Of a DNA stretch of 64,000 nt, positions 50,232 to 58,239 are shown one piece after another. The stretch is from Fen-1058 sp964398185 (GTDB taxonomy: Bacteria; Chloroflexota; Anaerolineae; Fen-1058). The position numbers and the translations under genes were made by a program. Location of the stretch: positions 1 through 64,000 of the forward strand of contig CAYNML010000025.1 in the NCBI GenBank assembly GCA_964398185.1, given 5' to 3'. Below the pieces are notes generated by a model, which worked only from the letters and a program-made list of their open reading frames with translations, was not told the origin of the DNA and ran no database searches. Numbering within the stretch: position 1 is the first letter of the stretch; the number at the start of each line of letters is the position of its first letter.

Positions 50232-51239
50232 TTACAGAATCAGCATTGCATCGCCGAAACTGTAGAAGCGATACCGCTGGGCAATGGCTGCGGCATACGC
50301 CCGATCGAGATTTGCCTTCCCCGCGAAGGCACTGACCAGCATCAGCAGTGACGATTTGGGCAAATGGAAATTTGTGATCAGGCCGTCGACCACGTGATAG
50401 TGGTAACCGGGATAAATGTAAAGCCGCGTGTCGCCCACAAAGGCAGAGAGGTCGCGCTGCCCGATGGTTTCCAAAACCCGTACGCTAGTCGTGCCCACAG
50501 CAATCACCCGGCGGCCTTCGGCTTTGGCGGCGCGAATCTGCGCGGCGACCTCGGCGGTCACTTCCATGTACTCGGCATGAATGTGATGCGCCTCGACATC
50601 TTCCGTTTCGACCGGCTTGAAGGTGTCCAGGCCGACGTGCAGCGTGACGTGAATCATTTGGATGTCGCGCTCACGCAGTTGGGCCAGCAGACGCGGTGTG
50701 AAGTGCAATCCAGCCGTGGGGGCCGCCGCCGAGCCAGGGGTATGCGCGTAGACCGTTTGATAGCGTTCCGGATCGTGCAGCGGCGCATGAATGTACGGCG
50801 GCAGGGGCATCACACCCAGTTCGCTCAGGCGCTCGTCGATGGGCTGATTGAAGCGCAGGATTCGCTCGCCAGTGTCCGACGTCTCGATGACTTCCGCGAT
50901 CAGATCGGGCCGCACCTCGATGCGCGAACCCACATGCAGGCGATGCGCGCGCAGCAGCGCCTGCCACGTCACGGCATCGATGCGGCGCAGCAGCAGAATC
51001 TCCACCGCGCCGCCCGTGCCCGCCTTGTGCGCAAAGATGCGCGCTGGAATGACGCGGCTCTCATTCGCCACCAGCAAATCGCCGGGGCGCAACAAGTCGG
51101 GGAGATCGTAGAAGCGCCGGTGCGCGATCGAGCCGGTTGACCGATCGAGTTGCAAAAGCCGCGCAGCATCGCGCGGCTCGAGCGGGGTCTGGGCAATCAA
51201 TTCAGGCGGCAGGTGGTAATCGAATTCGCTGGTCTTCAC
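50232..51239 (-). CDS. queA: S-adenosylmethionine:tRNA ribosyltransferase-isomerase
   Basis: 335 residues. FDYHLPPELIAQTPLEPRDAA opening, PGDLLVANESRVIPAR, PTAGLHFTP, and LHVGLDTFKPV and THF-like FHLPKSSLLMLVSAFAG are conserved QueA segments. It adds the cyclopentene precursor ribosyl group of queuosine. It overlaps the DUF2905 gene by 4 bp. Confidence 0.96.
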   Translation of the reverse strand: MKTSEFDYHLPPELIAQTPLEPRDAARLLQLDRSTGSIAHRRFYDLPDLLRPGDLLVANESRVIPARIFAHKAGTGGAVEILLLRRIDAVTWQALLRAHRLHVGSRIEVRPDLIAEVIETSDTGERILRFNQPIDERLSELGVMPLPPYIHAPLHDPERYQTVYAHTPGSAAAPTAGLHFTPRLLAQLRERDIQMIHVTLHVGLDTFKPVETEDVEAHHIHAEYMEVTAEVAAQIRAAKAEGRRVIAVGTTSVRVLETIGQRDLSAFVGDTRLYIYPGYHYHVVDGLITNFHLPKSSLLMLVSAFAGKANLDRAYAAAIAQRYRFYSFGDAMLIL

Positions 51240-51466
51240 TTATTCGCAATCCGGATGATGATGTTCAACGCAATCGTCGCCAGGACGCTCAGGATGATCA
51301 TGCTGGCGAGCGGAAAGAAGCAGGTGAAGTTCTGCGTTTGAATGCGGATGTCGCCGGGCAGGTTGCCGAAGAACGGGATGCGCCCCAACAGCCACATCAC
51401 CACGCCCAGCAGCGCCAGCCCCAAACCCGCCATCACCAGCCATTTACCCAGTTCGCCAAAACTCAT
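51236..51466 (-). CDS. DUF2905 family membrane protein
   Basis: 76 residues from the ATG at 51466 (MSFGELGKWLVMAG). Two membrane helices with the family motif GRIPFFGNLPGDIRIQ between them. Its place between ruvB and queA is conserved in several phyla. Function unknown. Confidence 0.85.
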   Translation of the reverse strand: MSFGELGKWLVMAGLGLALLGVVMWLLGRIPFFGNLPGDIRIQTQNFTCFFPLASMIILSVLATIALNIIIRIANK

Positions 51467-51473
51467 GCCACAC

Positions 51474-52496
51474 CTACAACAGCGCCGGTTGTTCCGGTTT
51501 TTCGGGATAGACGATGCCCAGATGTTCGTAAGCCCGGCGCGTCGCCACACGGCCGCGCGGCGTACGATCAAGAAAGCCCAGTTGCAATAGATACGGCTCG
51601 ACGACGTCCATGATCGTGTCGGATTCTTCGCTAATCGAAGCGGCGATGGTTTCCAAGCCCACCGGCCCGCCGCCGAATTTTTCGATGATGGCCTTCAACA
51701 CGCGCCGATCGAGATCGTCCAGCCCCAACGGATCGACATCGAGCAGCGAGAGGGCTTGCGCGGCCAACTCGCCGGTGATTGCCCCGTCGCCGCGCACCTG
51801 CGCGTAATCGCGCACGCGCCGCAGCAGGCGCAGCGCTACGCGCGGTGTGCCGCGTCCGCGCCGCGCAATCTCAGCCAACCCGCTCGGATCGATGTCCACT
51901 GCCAGCAGCTTGGATCCGCGCGCGATGATCTGCTCCAACACGCGCTGCTCGTAGTAGTCGAGACGATACACTGCGCCGAAGCGCGCGCGCAGCGGCGAAC
52001 TGACTAACGCCAGCCGGGTGGTTGCGCCGATCACCGTGAAATGCGGCAACTTCAGGCGGATGCTGCGCGCCGACGGCCCTTTGCCGATGACGATGTCAAG
52101 CGCGAAGTCTTCCATCGCCGGATAGAGCACTTCTTCGATGGCGCGACCCAGCCGGTGAATCTCGTCGATGAAGAGCACGTCGCCTGCTTTGAGATTGGTG
52201 AGAAGCGCGGCCAGATCGCCGGCGCGTTCGATGGCCGGGCCAGCGGTGACGCGCACGTTGACCTGCATCTCGTTCCCCACAATGTGCGCGAGGCTGGTTT
52301 TGCCCAAGCCCGGCGGACCGTAGAACAAGACGTGATCCAGCGCCTCGCCGCGCTGCCGGGCCGCCTGGATCAAGATCGCCAGATTTTCTTTCAAGCGCTC
52401 CTGGCCGGGAAATTCTGCCAGCAGCGTCGGGCGCAGGGCGCGATCAAGCGCGGTGTCTTCGTCACGCGATTGGGGGGCAATGGGCCGATCGGGCAT
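51474..52496 (-). CDS. ruvB: Holliday junction branch migration helicase RuvB
   Basis: 340 residues. Walker A GPPGLGKTSLAHI, Walker B FIDEIHRL, sensor TTRLALVSSPLRARFG with the arginine finger context, and a C-terminal winged helix. It drives branch migration with RuvA. Start ATG at 52496; GTGAAAGGATCTC is upstream. Confidence 0.97.
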   Translation of the reverse strand: MPDRPIAPQSRDEDTALDRALRPTLLAEFPGQERLKENLAILIQAARQRGEALDHVLFYGPPGLGKTSLAHIVGNEMQVNVRVTAGPAIERAGDLAALLTNLKAGDVLFIDEIHRLGRAIEEVLYPAMEDFALDIVIGKGPSARSIRLKLPHFTVIGATTRLALVSSPLRARFGAVYRLDYYEQRVLEQIIARGSKLLAVDIDPSGLAEIARRGRGTPRVALRLLRRVRDYAQVRGDGAITGELAAQALSLLDVDPLGLDDLDRRVLKAIIEKFGGGPVGLETIAASISEESDTIMDVVEPYLLQLGFLDRTPRGRVATRRAYEHLGIVYPEKPEQPALL

Positions 52497-52585
52497 GAGA
52501 TCCTTTCACCAAGGTGCTGCGTCTGAGTATAGCACAGGCCGGTGAAGCGCCAAAGGCCGATCGGGTGTTGAATGTCCCCCGCCGG

Positions 52586-52613
52586 TTGACTTTCATCCTC
52601 TCTCAGGTACAAT
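52586..52613 (+). promoter_or_regulatory. Promoter of upp
   Basis: TTGACT (52586-52591), 16-bp spacer, TACAAT (52608-52613), about 30 bp before the ATG. Confidence 0.65.
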
Positions 52614-52643
52614 CGCGCCAACTCTTTCTCCAGGAGATTGGCG

Positions 52644-53270
52644 ATGCCTCACGTCCACGTCAGCCAGCATCCGCTCGTCAAGCACAAACTCTCCCTCTTG
52701 CGCGACGTTGCCACCAAGCCCAAGAAATTCCGCGAACTCGTCCGTGAAATCTCGATATTGATGGCCTATGAAGCGACCGCCGATCTGGCTTTGAAGGACT
52801 GCTCCGTTACCACGCCGATGGGCACCGCGAACGGTTACGAGCTGGGCGAGAAGATTGGTTTGATCCCAGTGCTGCGCGCCGGGTTGGGCATGGTGGAAGG
52901 CGTGTGGGAGATGATGCCCGCGGCCGAGGTGTGGCACATCGGCCTGTTCCGCGATGAGCGCACGCTGAAGCCGATTGCGTATTACAACCGCCTGCCGATT
53001 GCGCCCACGGTCGATGTCTGCCTCGTGCTCGATCCGATGCTGGCGACGGGCGGCTCGGCGTCGGCCACCGTGGACATTTTGAAGAAGTGGGGCGCGAAGA
53101 AGATCAAGTACATGGGGCTGCTGGCTGCGCCCGAAGGCATTGCCAAACTCACCGGCGATCATCCCGATGTGCCGTTGTTCCTGGCCGCGGTCGATGAACG
53201 ACTGAACGACATCGGCTATATCGTGCCCGGGTTGGGCGATGCGGGCGATCGGCAGTTTGGGACGGCGTAA
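52644..53270 (+). CDS. upp: Uracil phosphoribosyltransferase
   Basis: 208 residues from the ATG at 52644 with AGGAG upstream. VLRAGLGMVEG, VLDPMLATGGSASATVD (PRPP loop) and a C-terminal IVPGLGDAGDR confirm Upp. It converts uracil and PRPP to UMP (pyrimidine salvage). Confidence 0.96.
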   Translation: MPHVHVSQHPLVKHKLSLLRDVATKPKKFRELVREISILMAYEATADLALKDCSVTTPMGTANGYELGEKIGLIPVLRAGLGMVEGVWEMMPAAEVWHIGLFRDERTLKPIAYYNRLPIAPTVDVCLVLDPMLATGGSASATVDILKKWGAKKIKYMGLLAAPEGIAKLTGDHPDVPLFLAAVDERLNDIGYIVPGLGDAGDRQFGTA

Positions 53271-53422
53271 GAGATGTATGATTTTTGATTGCTGACACCT
53301 GCACTTGAACCGCTGGCGGTTTCGTGCGGTGCAAGTGTTGCTGATTTGAAATCACGCCGCCGAGTCACCTAGCAGTATTCGGGCAGACATCGCCGCACCA
53401 TTGGCTAAGCAGCGACTTAACG

Positions 53423-54955
53423 ATGCCTAAGCTCGCACTTCACGAAATCTATCTGGCGCAGCAGCGCATCGCGCCGTACCTCGATCGGACGCCACTGGTC
53501 CGATCGGGTCTGCTGAGCGCGCAGGCGGGATGCGACGTCTGGCTGAAGCTCGAGAATCGCCAGCGCACGGGATCGTTCAAGCCGCGCGGCGCGTTGAATA
53601 AGATTCTGTCGTTGAGTGAGGAAGAACGCGCGCGCGGCATCGTGGCGGCTTCGGCGGGCAATCACGCGCTGGGCGTGGCGCACGCGGCGCAATATCTAGG
53701 CGTGAGCAATGCCGATCTGTTCGTGCAGGCCAATGCGGCCCCGGCGAAGATCGCGAAGGTCCGGCAGTACAACGTGAAGCTGCACCTCGTCGGTCAACGC
53801 TTCGATGAAGCACAGGCGGCGGCCCTGGAGTTCGCCGCGAAGAACAGCGCGACGTTTGTGTCGGCGTATGATGATCTCGCTGTGATCGCCGGACAGGGCA
53901 CGGTGGGGCTGGAGATTATGCAGGATGCGCCCGACGTCGATACGATCGTCGTGCCGGTGGGCGGCGGCGGTTTGATCGCGGGGCTGGCGACGGTGGCGAA
54001 GTCGCTGAATCCCACGATTCGTGTTATCGGCGTGAATCCGGCGGCGTCACCCTCGGCGTACCTCTCCAAACGCGATGGGTATCCCTACGAAACGTACGAG
54101 AACGAGCCGACGCTGGCGCACGGCCTGGCAGGCGGCTTCGGACGCGTGCCGTTCATGGTCGGTATGATGCTGATTGATGAGATCGTGCTGGTCAGTGAAG
54201 ACGAGATGAAGCGCGGCATCGCCGCGTTGATCGATTCGGATCAGGTGCTGGCCGAGGCGTCGGGCATCGCTGGTCTAGCGGCGGTGTTAGCAGGCAAAGT
54301 CGCCGATGCGCAGAAATGCGTGTGCGTGCTGACGGGCGGGAATATCGACAGCGAGACGCTGCGGGGTGTGCTCGGTGTCAGCGGATATGCAGCGGATCAG
54401 CGGATGAAGAATGTCAACGGATTGGCAGCGGATCAGCAGATGAAGGGTGTCAACGGATTGGCAGCGGATCAGCAGATGACACCCGCCGCTGCACAACAAG
54501 CATCAAGCCATAAAAAGAAAGACGCCCCCGGATTCATCCGAACGACCTATGACGAGATCACCTATCGCTTGATTGGGCTGGCAATGGAAGTGCATAATGA
54601 GCTAGGCCCTGGACATCGTGAAGCCGCGTATCATAATGCGCTTGTTGCCAAGCTCAAGGAAACCGACCTCGCCTTTCTGGACGAGCCTGAGATGTGGGTC
54701 GAACTGGAAGATGGCAGGGAGATTCAGAAATATGTACCCGACCTGATTGTTGAGGGAAAAGTTCTGGTTGAATTGAAAGCACAGTCGTGGCCCATGACCC
54801 GTGACGATATGGCGCAAGTTTTCGACTATTTTGCGGGGACGGAATGTGAGGTCGCGTTATTCTTGAATTTTGGACGTCCGCGCCTCGAATACCGCCGCCT
54901 ATTGCCACCGCAGATCATCACCTATAGCCGCTTGCGAAAATCACGCCGGACATAG
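53423..54955 (+). CDS. ilvA: Threonine dehydratase fused in frame to a GxxExxY nuclease-like domain
   Basis: 510 residues. Residues 1 to about 318 are a PLP threonine/serine dehydratase: Schiff-base Lys in RTGSFKPRGALNK, ASAGNHALGVAHA, VPVGGGGLIAGLA, ending GGNIDSETLRG. Residues 321-353 are three 12-residue repeats (GLAADQQMKGVN type) translated from tandem 36-bp DNA repeats. From Met352 a GxxExxY family domain follows (GPGHREAAY, PDLIVEGKVLVELKAQ; a PD-(D/E)xK nuclease-like fold). The downstream half could also start independently at ATG 54476. Probable insertion at the 3' end of ilvA. Confidence 0.85.
   Translation: MPKLALHEIYLAQQRIAPYLDRTPLVRSGLLSAQAGCDVWLKLENRQRTGSFKPRGALNKILSLSEEERARGIVAASAGNHALGVAHAAQYLGVSNADLFVQANAAPAKIAKVRQYNVKLHLVGQRFDEAQAAALEFAAKNSATFVSAYDDLAVIAGQGTVGLEIMQDAPDVDTIVVPVGGGGLIAGLATVAKSLNPTIRVIGVNPAASPSAYLSKRDGYPYETYENEPTLAHGLAGGFGRVPFMVGMMLIDEIVLVSEDEMKRGIAALIDSDQVLAEASGIAGLAAVLAGKVADAQKCVCVLTGGNIDSETLRGVLGVSGYAADQRMKNVNGLAADQQMKGVNGLAADQQMTPAAAQQASSHKKKDAPGFIRTTYDEITYRLIGLAMEVHNELGPGHREAAYHNALVAKLKETDLAFLDEPEMWVELEDGREIQKYVPDLIVEGKVLVELKAQSWPMTRDDMAQVFDYFAGTECEVALFLNFGRPRLEYRRLLPPQIITYSRLRKSRRT
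54383..54484 (+). repeat. Tandem 36-bp repeats (left array)
   Basis: Two full units (54383-54418, 54419-54454) and a 30-bp partial (54455-54484), each about AGCGGATCAGCAGATG plus GTCAACGGATT. They lie in the ilvA-GxxExxY junction and are translated in frame. Confidence 0.88.
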
Positions 54956-54961
54956 GCACGG

Positions 54962-55047
54962 GGCTATCCGCTGATTCGCTGGCAATCCGTTGACCCGGTA
55001 TCCGCTGCTAAGACATCCGCTGATTCGCTGCTTATCCGATGACACCC
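54962..55047 (-). repeat. Inverted copies of the same repeat (right array)
   Basis: After the GxxExxY stop the reverse complement shows AGCGAATCAGCGGAT units with the GTCAACGGATT core, i.e. the array of 54383-54484 in opposite orientation. The right end (GATGACACCC, 55038-55047) also occurs at the left junction (54475-54484). Confidence 0.85.
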
Positions 55048-56094
55048 TTTCTATTCGTATTCCTCATTTCGTGCAGCGCATCTCTGCTGCTTACGCCGCT
55101 GGCAGCCAAACTCGGGCTACGCCTCAACCTGGCCGACGAACCCGGCGGGCGGCGCAAACACGCGGGCCGCATCGCGCGGACGGGTGGCATTGCGATCTTC
55201 GTCAGTTTTGTCGGCGGCGTGTTGATCACCACCCGGCTCGATCTGCCCCGATCCGACCCCAACGAATTCACGCGCATCGGCGGCTTGCTGAGCGGGCTGA
55301 TCATCGTCTTTGTCTTTGGCTTGCTCGACGATCATTTTGAATTCAGGCCGGGCCTGCAATTCGTGGCGCAGGCTGCCGCCTCGCTCGTCGCGATTGCCTC
55401 GCTGATCTTCATCGAGCGCTTCAACAATCCGTTCACGAATCAAGAAGTGAACCTTGGCGAGATCGCGCCGTGGCTGATTGTGCCGTTGGCGCTGTTCTGG
55501 CTGATGGGGATGATGAACACCGTCAACTGGCTCGACGGACTCGACGGGCTGGCCGCCGGCATCGCCGCGATTTTCAGCGCGGTGCTGTTCATCGCGATGA
55601 TTCAGGACACAGCCACGCAGGATCCGCAGTTGAGCATCGCACCTTTGCCGCTGGCCTTGCTGGGCGCGACGCTGGGCTTCCTGCCCTACAACTTCTATCC
55701 CGCGCGCGTCTTCATGGGATCGAGCGGCGCGCTGACGCTGGGCTTGGCGCTGGGCTGTCTGGGCATCATTGGCGGCGCGAAGATGGCGACAGTCTTGCTG
55801 GTGCTGGCGGTGCCCATCATTGATGTGGCGTGGCTCATCGTCGCGCGCCTCCGGCACGGCAAATCGCCGTTGCAGGGCGGGCGCGATCACCTGCATTTCC
55901 GCCTGCTTGATCTGGGCCTGTCGCAGCGGCAGATTGTGGTGGGCTATTACGTGATCAGCGCGTTGTTCGGCGGGCTGGCGTTGATCATCGAAGCCCGGAT
56001 CTACAAAGTTCTGGCGCTGGGCGTGCTGGGCATCGTGACACTGCTGGTGCTGGTGCTGGTGGCAAAGAAAAGCGAACAACTGGACAAACAGTAA
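55039..56094 (+). CDS. WecA/MraY-family undecaprenyl-phosphate glycosyl-1-phosphate transferase
   Basis: 351 residues, multi-pass membrane protein. RKHAGRIARTGGIAIF at the start, FGLLDDHFEF (catalytic Asp pair, about residue 97), NTVNWLDGLDGLAAG (about 164) and RDHLHFRLLDLG (about 283, HxHxR) are the family active-site elements. It starts an undecaprenyl-linked polysaccharide with GlcNAc-1-P or a relative. Its ATG lies inside the right repeat array, so the first codons may be supplied by the insertion. Confidence 0.92.
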   Translation: MTPFLFVFLISCSASLLLTPLAAKLGLRLNLADEPGGRRKHAGRIARTGGIAIFVSFVGGVLITTRLDLPRSDPNEFTRIGGLLSGLIIVFVFGLLDDHFEFRPGLQFVAQAAASLVAIASLIFIERFNNPFTNQEVNLGEIAPWLIVPLALFWLMGMMNTVNWLDGLDGLAAGIAAIFSAVLFIAMIQDTATQDPQLSIAPLPLALLGATLGFLPYNFYPARVFMGSSGALTLGLALGCLGIIGGAKMATVLLVLAVPIIDVAWLIVARLRHGKSPLQGGRDHLHFRLLDLGLSQRQIVVGYYVISALFGGLALIIEARIYKVLALGVLGIVTLLVLVLVAKKSEQLDKQ

Positions 56095-56097
56095 CGA

Positions 56098-56889
56098 TCA
56101 GCGTTTCTTTTTCCTGGAAGAGTGATCGACCGAAGAAGTGTATTCCACCCGGCGGCCCAACGCGCGGCCGGAGGTAACCTCGATCAGAAAGATCACCAGG
56201 ACGAACGGTGCATCCACGACGAGGGTAATGGTGAACGCCGCGGCCAGCCAGCGCATGATCTGATCCACGACGACCCCCGCCCCCTCGATAGCCGAACTCC
56301 ACCCAAAGGCCGCCGCCAGCGACAACAATAACAAACTGAAGAGAATCACGGGGGGCCACGTTTCTCGATCGGAGGGGCTGGGTATCATCGCATTGGCGAT
56401 CGAGAACAGCAGGTACAACCACAACCACGCATCGGGTGCGCGCAGCAAGCCGCCCAGCGAGGCCAGCAGCGCCGCCAGATCGCCGCGCTGCACAGCCTCG
56501 CCAATCGTATTCACGTCAAATGCGAAGCGGATGATCACCAGGATCGCCACGCTGCCCGCCAACAACGGCGCAAGACCGATCAAGCTGGAGCGCACCACGT
56601 CCACGCGCTCGACCTGCACGGAACCCAGGCGCACGTGTCCGTCGGGTTGACGCTGCGGAATGATCGTCAGGTTCGCCGTCTTGACGCCGAGGACGGCCGC
56701 CATCAGCGCATGCGAGAGTTCATGCAGCGCCACGCCCGGCAGCAGCGGCAGTGAATACAGCAACAACGCCATGTCGGCGTGGCCGGTGAGCAGATAGGCG
56801 GCGCCGTGCAGATGCCGGTGCACCCAACGCTGCACCAGCACCAGCAAGAGCAAGGTGCCAAGGAACCACAAGAACGACGAGAGCAACAT
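56098..56889 (-). CDS. M50-like membrane metalloprotease
   Basis: 263 residues with several membrane helices and a HELSH zinc motif (about residue 57) in GVALHELSHALMAAVLG. The second zinc ligand region typical of M50 (NxxPxxxxDG) is not clear, so the assignment to site-2-protease type is tentative. Confidence 0.65.
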   Translation of the reverse strand: MLLSSFLWFLGTLLLLVLVQRWVHRHLHGAAYLLTGHADMALLLYSLPLLPGVALHELSHALMAAVLGVKTANLTIIPQRQPDGHVRLGSVQVERVDVVRSSLIGLAPLLAGSVAILVIIRFAFDVNTIGEAVQRGDLAALLASLGGLLRAPDAWLWLYLLFSIANAMIPSPSDRETWPPVILFSLLLLSLAAAFGWSSAIEGAGVVVDQIMRWLAAAFTITLVVDAPFVLVIFLIEVTSGRALGRRVEYTSSVDHSSRKKKR

Positions 56890-56944
56890 GCACGCAGCCT
56901 ACCAGAAAACACTAGAAAACAAGGACTTTGCGGCTTGCGCCGAT

Positions 56945-56972
56945 TTGCCTTTTTGCTTCATCAGTGTATACT
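56945..56972 (+). promoter_or_regulatory. Promoter of the HU gene
   Basis: TTGCCT (56945-56950), 16-bp spacer, extended -10 TGTATACT with TATACT at 56967-56972. Confidence 0.6.
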
Positions 56973-57036
56973 AAGAGCAGTTCTTCCAGCCAACCGGTCA
57001 CGAAGACAAAAACCATCCCAAGGAGAAATCAATCCC

Positions 57037-57348
57037 ATGGCTAAGAAACGCATGACCAAGTCGGAATTTGTGGGCGCCATCGCCAAGAAGAGCAACCTTG
57101 AGAAGAAGCAAGTCAACGCCGTGTTGGTTGCGCTGACCGAAGTCGTCTACAAGGAATTGGGCAAGGGCGGCGCCGGTGAAGTGGTGCTGCCGGGCCTGAT
57201 CAAGCTGGTCACCGTCAAGAAGCCGGCTGTGCCCGCGCGCGAAGGCATCAACCCCTTCACCGGTCAGCCCACTGTCTTCAAGGCCAAGCCCGCCAGCAAG
57301 GTCGTGAAGGCGCGCCCCGTCAAGCAGCTCAAGGACGCCATCAAGTAG
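57037..57348 (+). CDS. HU family DNA-binding protein
   Basis: 103 residues, 10-15 longer than typical HU. MTKSEFVGAIAKKSNLEKKQ and the DNA-binding arm EGINPFTGQPTVFKAKPASKV (DNABII signature, slightly variant) with a Lys-rich end. A nucleoid-packaging protein. AAGGAGAAAT precedes the ATG. Confidence 0.93.
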   Translation: MAKKRMTKSEFVGAIAKKSNLEKKQVNAVLVALTEVVYKELGKGGAGEVVLPGLIKLVTVKKPAVPAREGINPFTGQPTVFKAKPASKVVKARPVKQLKDAIK

Positions 57349-57365
57349 TTCACGCGCCGTGAAAG

Positions 57366-57398
57366 AAAAAGCCCCGCAGCAACTCCGCGGGGCTTTTT
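57366..57398. terminator. Bidirectional terminator between HU and tpiA
   Basis: Stem AAAAAGCCCCGC / GCGGGGCTTTTT with a 9-nt loop; runs of A and T on both sides serve both convergent genes. Confidence 0.92.
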
Positions 57399-57404
57399 TG
57401 CTGC

Positions 57405-58169
57405 CTACTTGATCTGCGCCGTGCCGGTGATGATGGTTGTAAAATCGGCCACCTTCAACGACGCGCCGCCGACCAGCGCGCCGTCGATCTCCGGCGCACC
57501 CATGAATTCTTCAATGTTCGCCGGAGTCACGCTGCCGCCGTACTGCACGCGAACGCCCTGCGCCACACTTTCACCGAACAACTTGCTCAACGGCCCGCGA
57601 ATATTCTGCGCGATCACGGCATTGGCATCTTCGCCGGACGAGGCGCGCCCGGTGCCGATGGCCCACACCGGTTCGTACGCCACCACGATTGCTTTTGCCT
57701 CATCCGACGTCAGCCCCGCCAGCCCGTTCATCACTTGCGTGGTCACCACCGCCGACGTTTCGCCCGCCTCGCGCTGCGCCAGCGTCTCGCCCACGCACAT
57801 GATGGGCGTCAGGCCGTGCGCCAGCGCCGCCTTCACGCGCTTGTTGACAGTCGCGTCGGTTTCGCCGAAATACTGACGGCGCTCACTGTGCCCGATGATG
57901 ACGTAGGTCACCAGGTCCTGCAACATCAGCGGTGAAATCTCGCCCGTAAATGCGCCCTTCTCTTCCCAGTACATATTCTGCGCACCCACGGCCATCTTCG
58001 ATCCGGCCAGCGCCTCTTTCACCGCCGTCAACGACACGAACGGCGGGCACACCACCATCTCCACCTTCTCGACCGAGGCAGTGGCCTCGCGCAGGGCGCG
58101 CACCAGTTCCACGGCTTCCGCCACGTTCTTGTTCATCTTCCAGTTGCCCGCAACGATGGGGGTTCGCAT
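57405..58169 (-). CDS. tpiA: Triosephosphate isomerase
   Basis: 254 residues from the ATG at 58169 (AAGGAGAAAG upstream). GNWKMN, IGHSERR and the catalytic Glu in AYEPVWAIGTG with VQYGGSV are all intact. It interconverts DHAP and glyceraldehyde-3-phosphate. A minus-strand TATAAT (58212-58207) sits 40 bp upstream. Confidence 0.97.
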   Translation of the reverse strand: MRTPIVAGNWKMNKNVAEAVELVRALREATASVEKVEMVVCPPFVSLTAVKEALAGSKMAVGAQNMYWEEKGAFTGEISPLMLQDLVTYVIIGHSERRQYFGETDATVNKRVKAALAHGLTPIMCVGETLAQREAGETSAVVTTQVMNGLAGLTSDEAKAIVVAYEPVWAIGTGRASSGEDANAVIAQNIRGPLSKLFGESVAQGVRVQYGGSVTPANIEEFMGAPEIDGALVGGASLKVADFTTIITGTAQIK

Positions 58170-58239
58170 GCTTTCTCCTTGTATCCCCGCAAAGTAAGAT
58201 GGCCGAATTATACTCGCGCCGCGCCAAAATGACGAACCG

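Noticed and set aside
54383..54484. 36-bp repeats resembling a CRISPR array
   Set aside because: Units are contiguous without spacers, translated in frame, and no cas genes are present.
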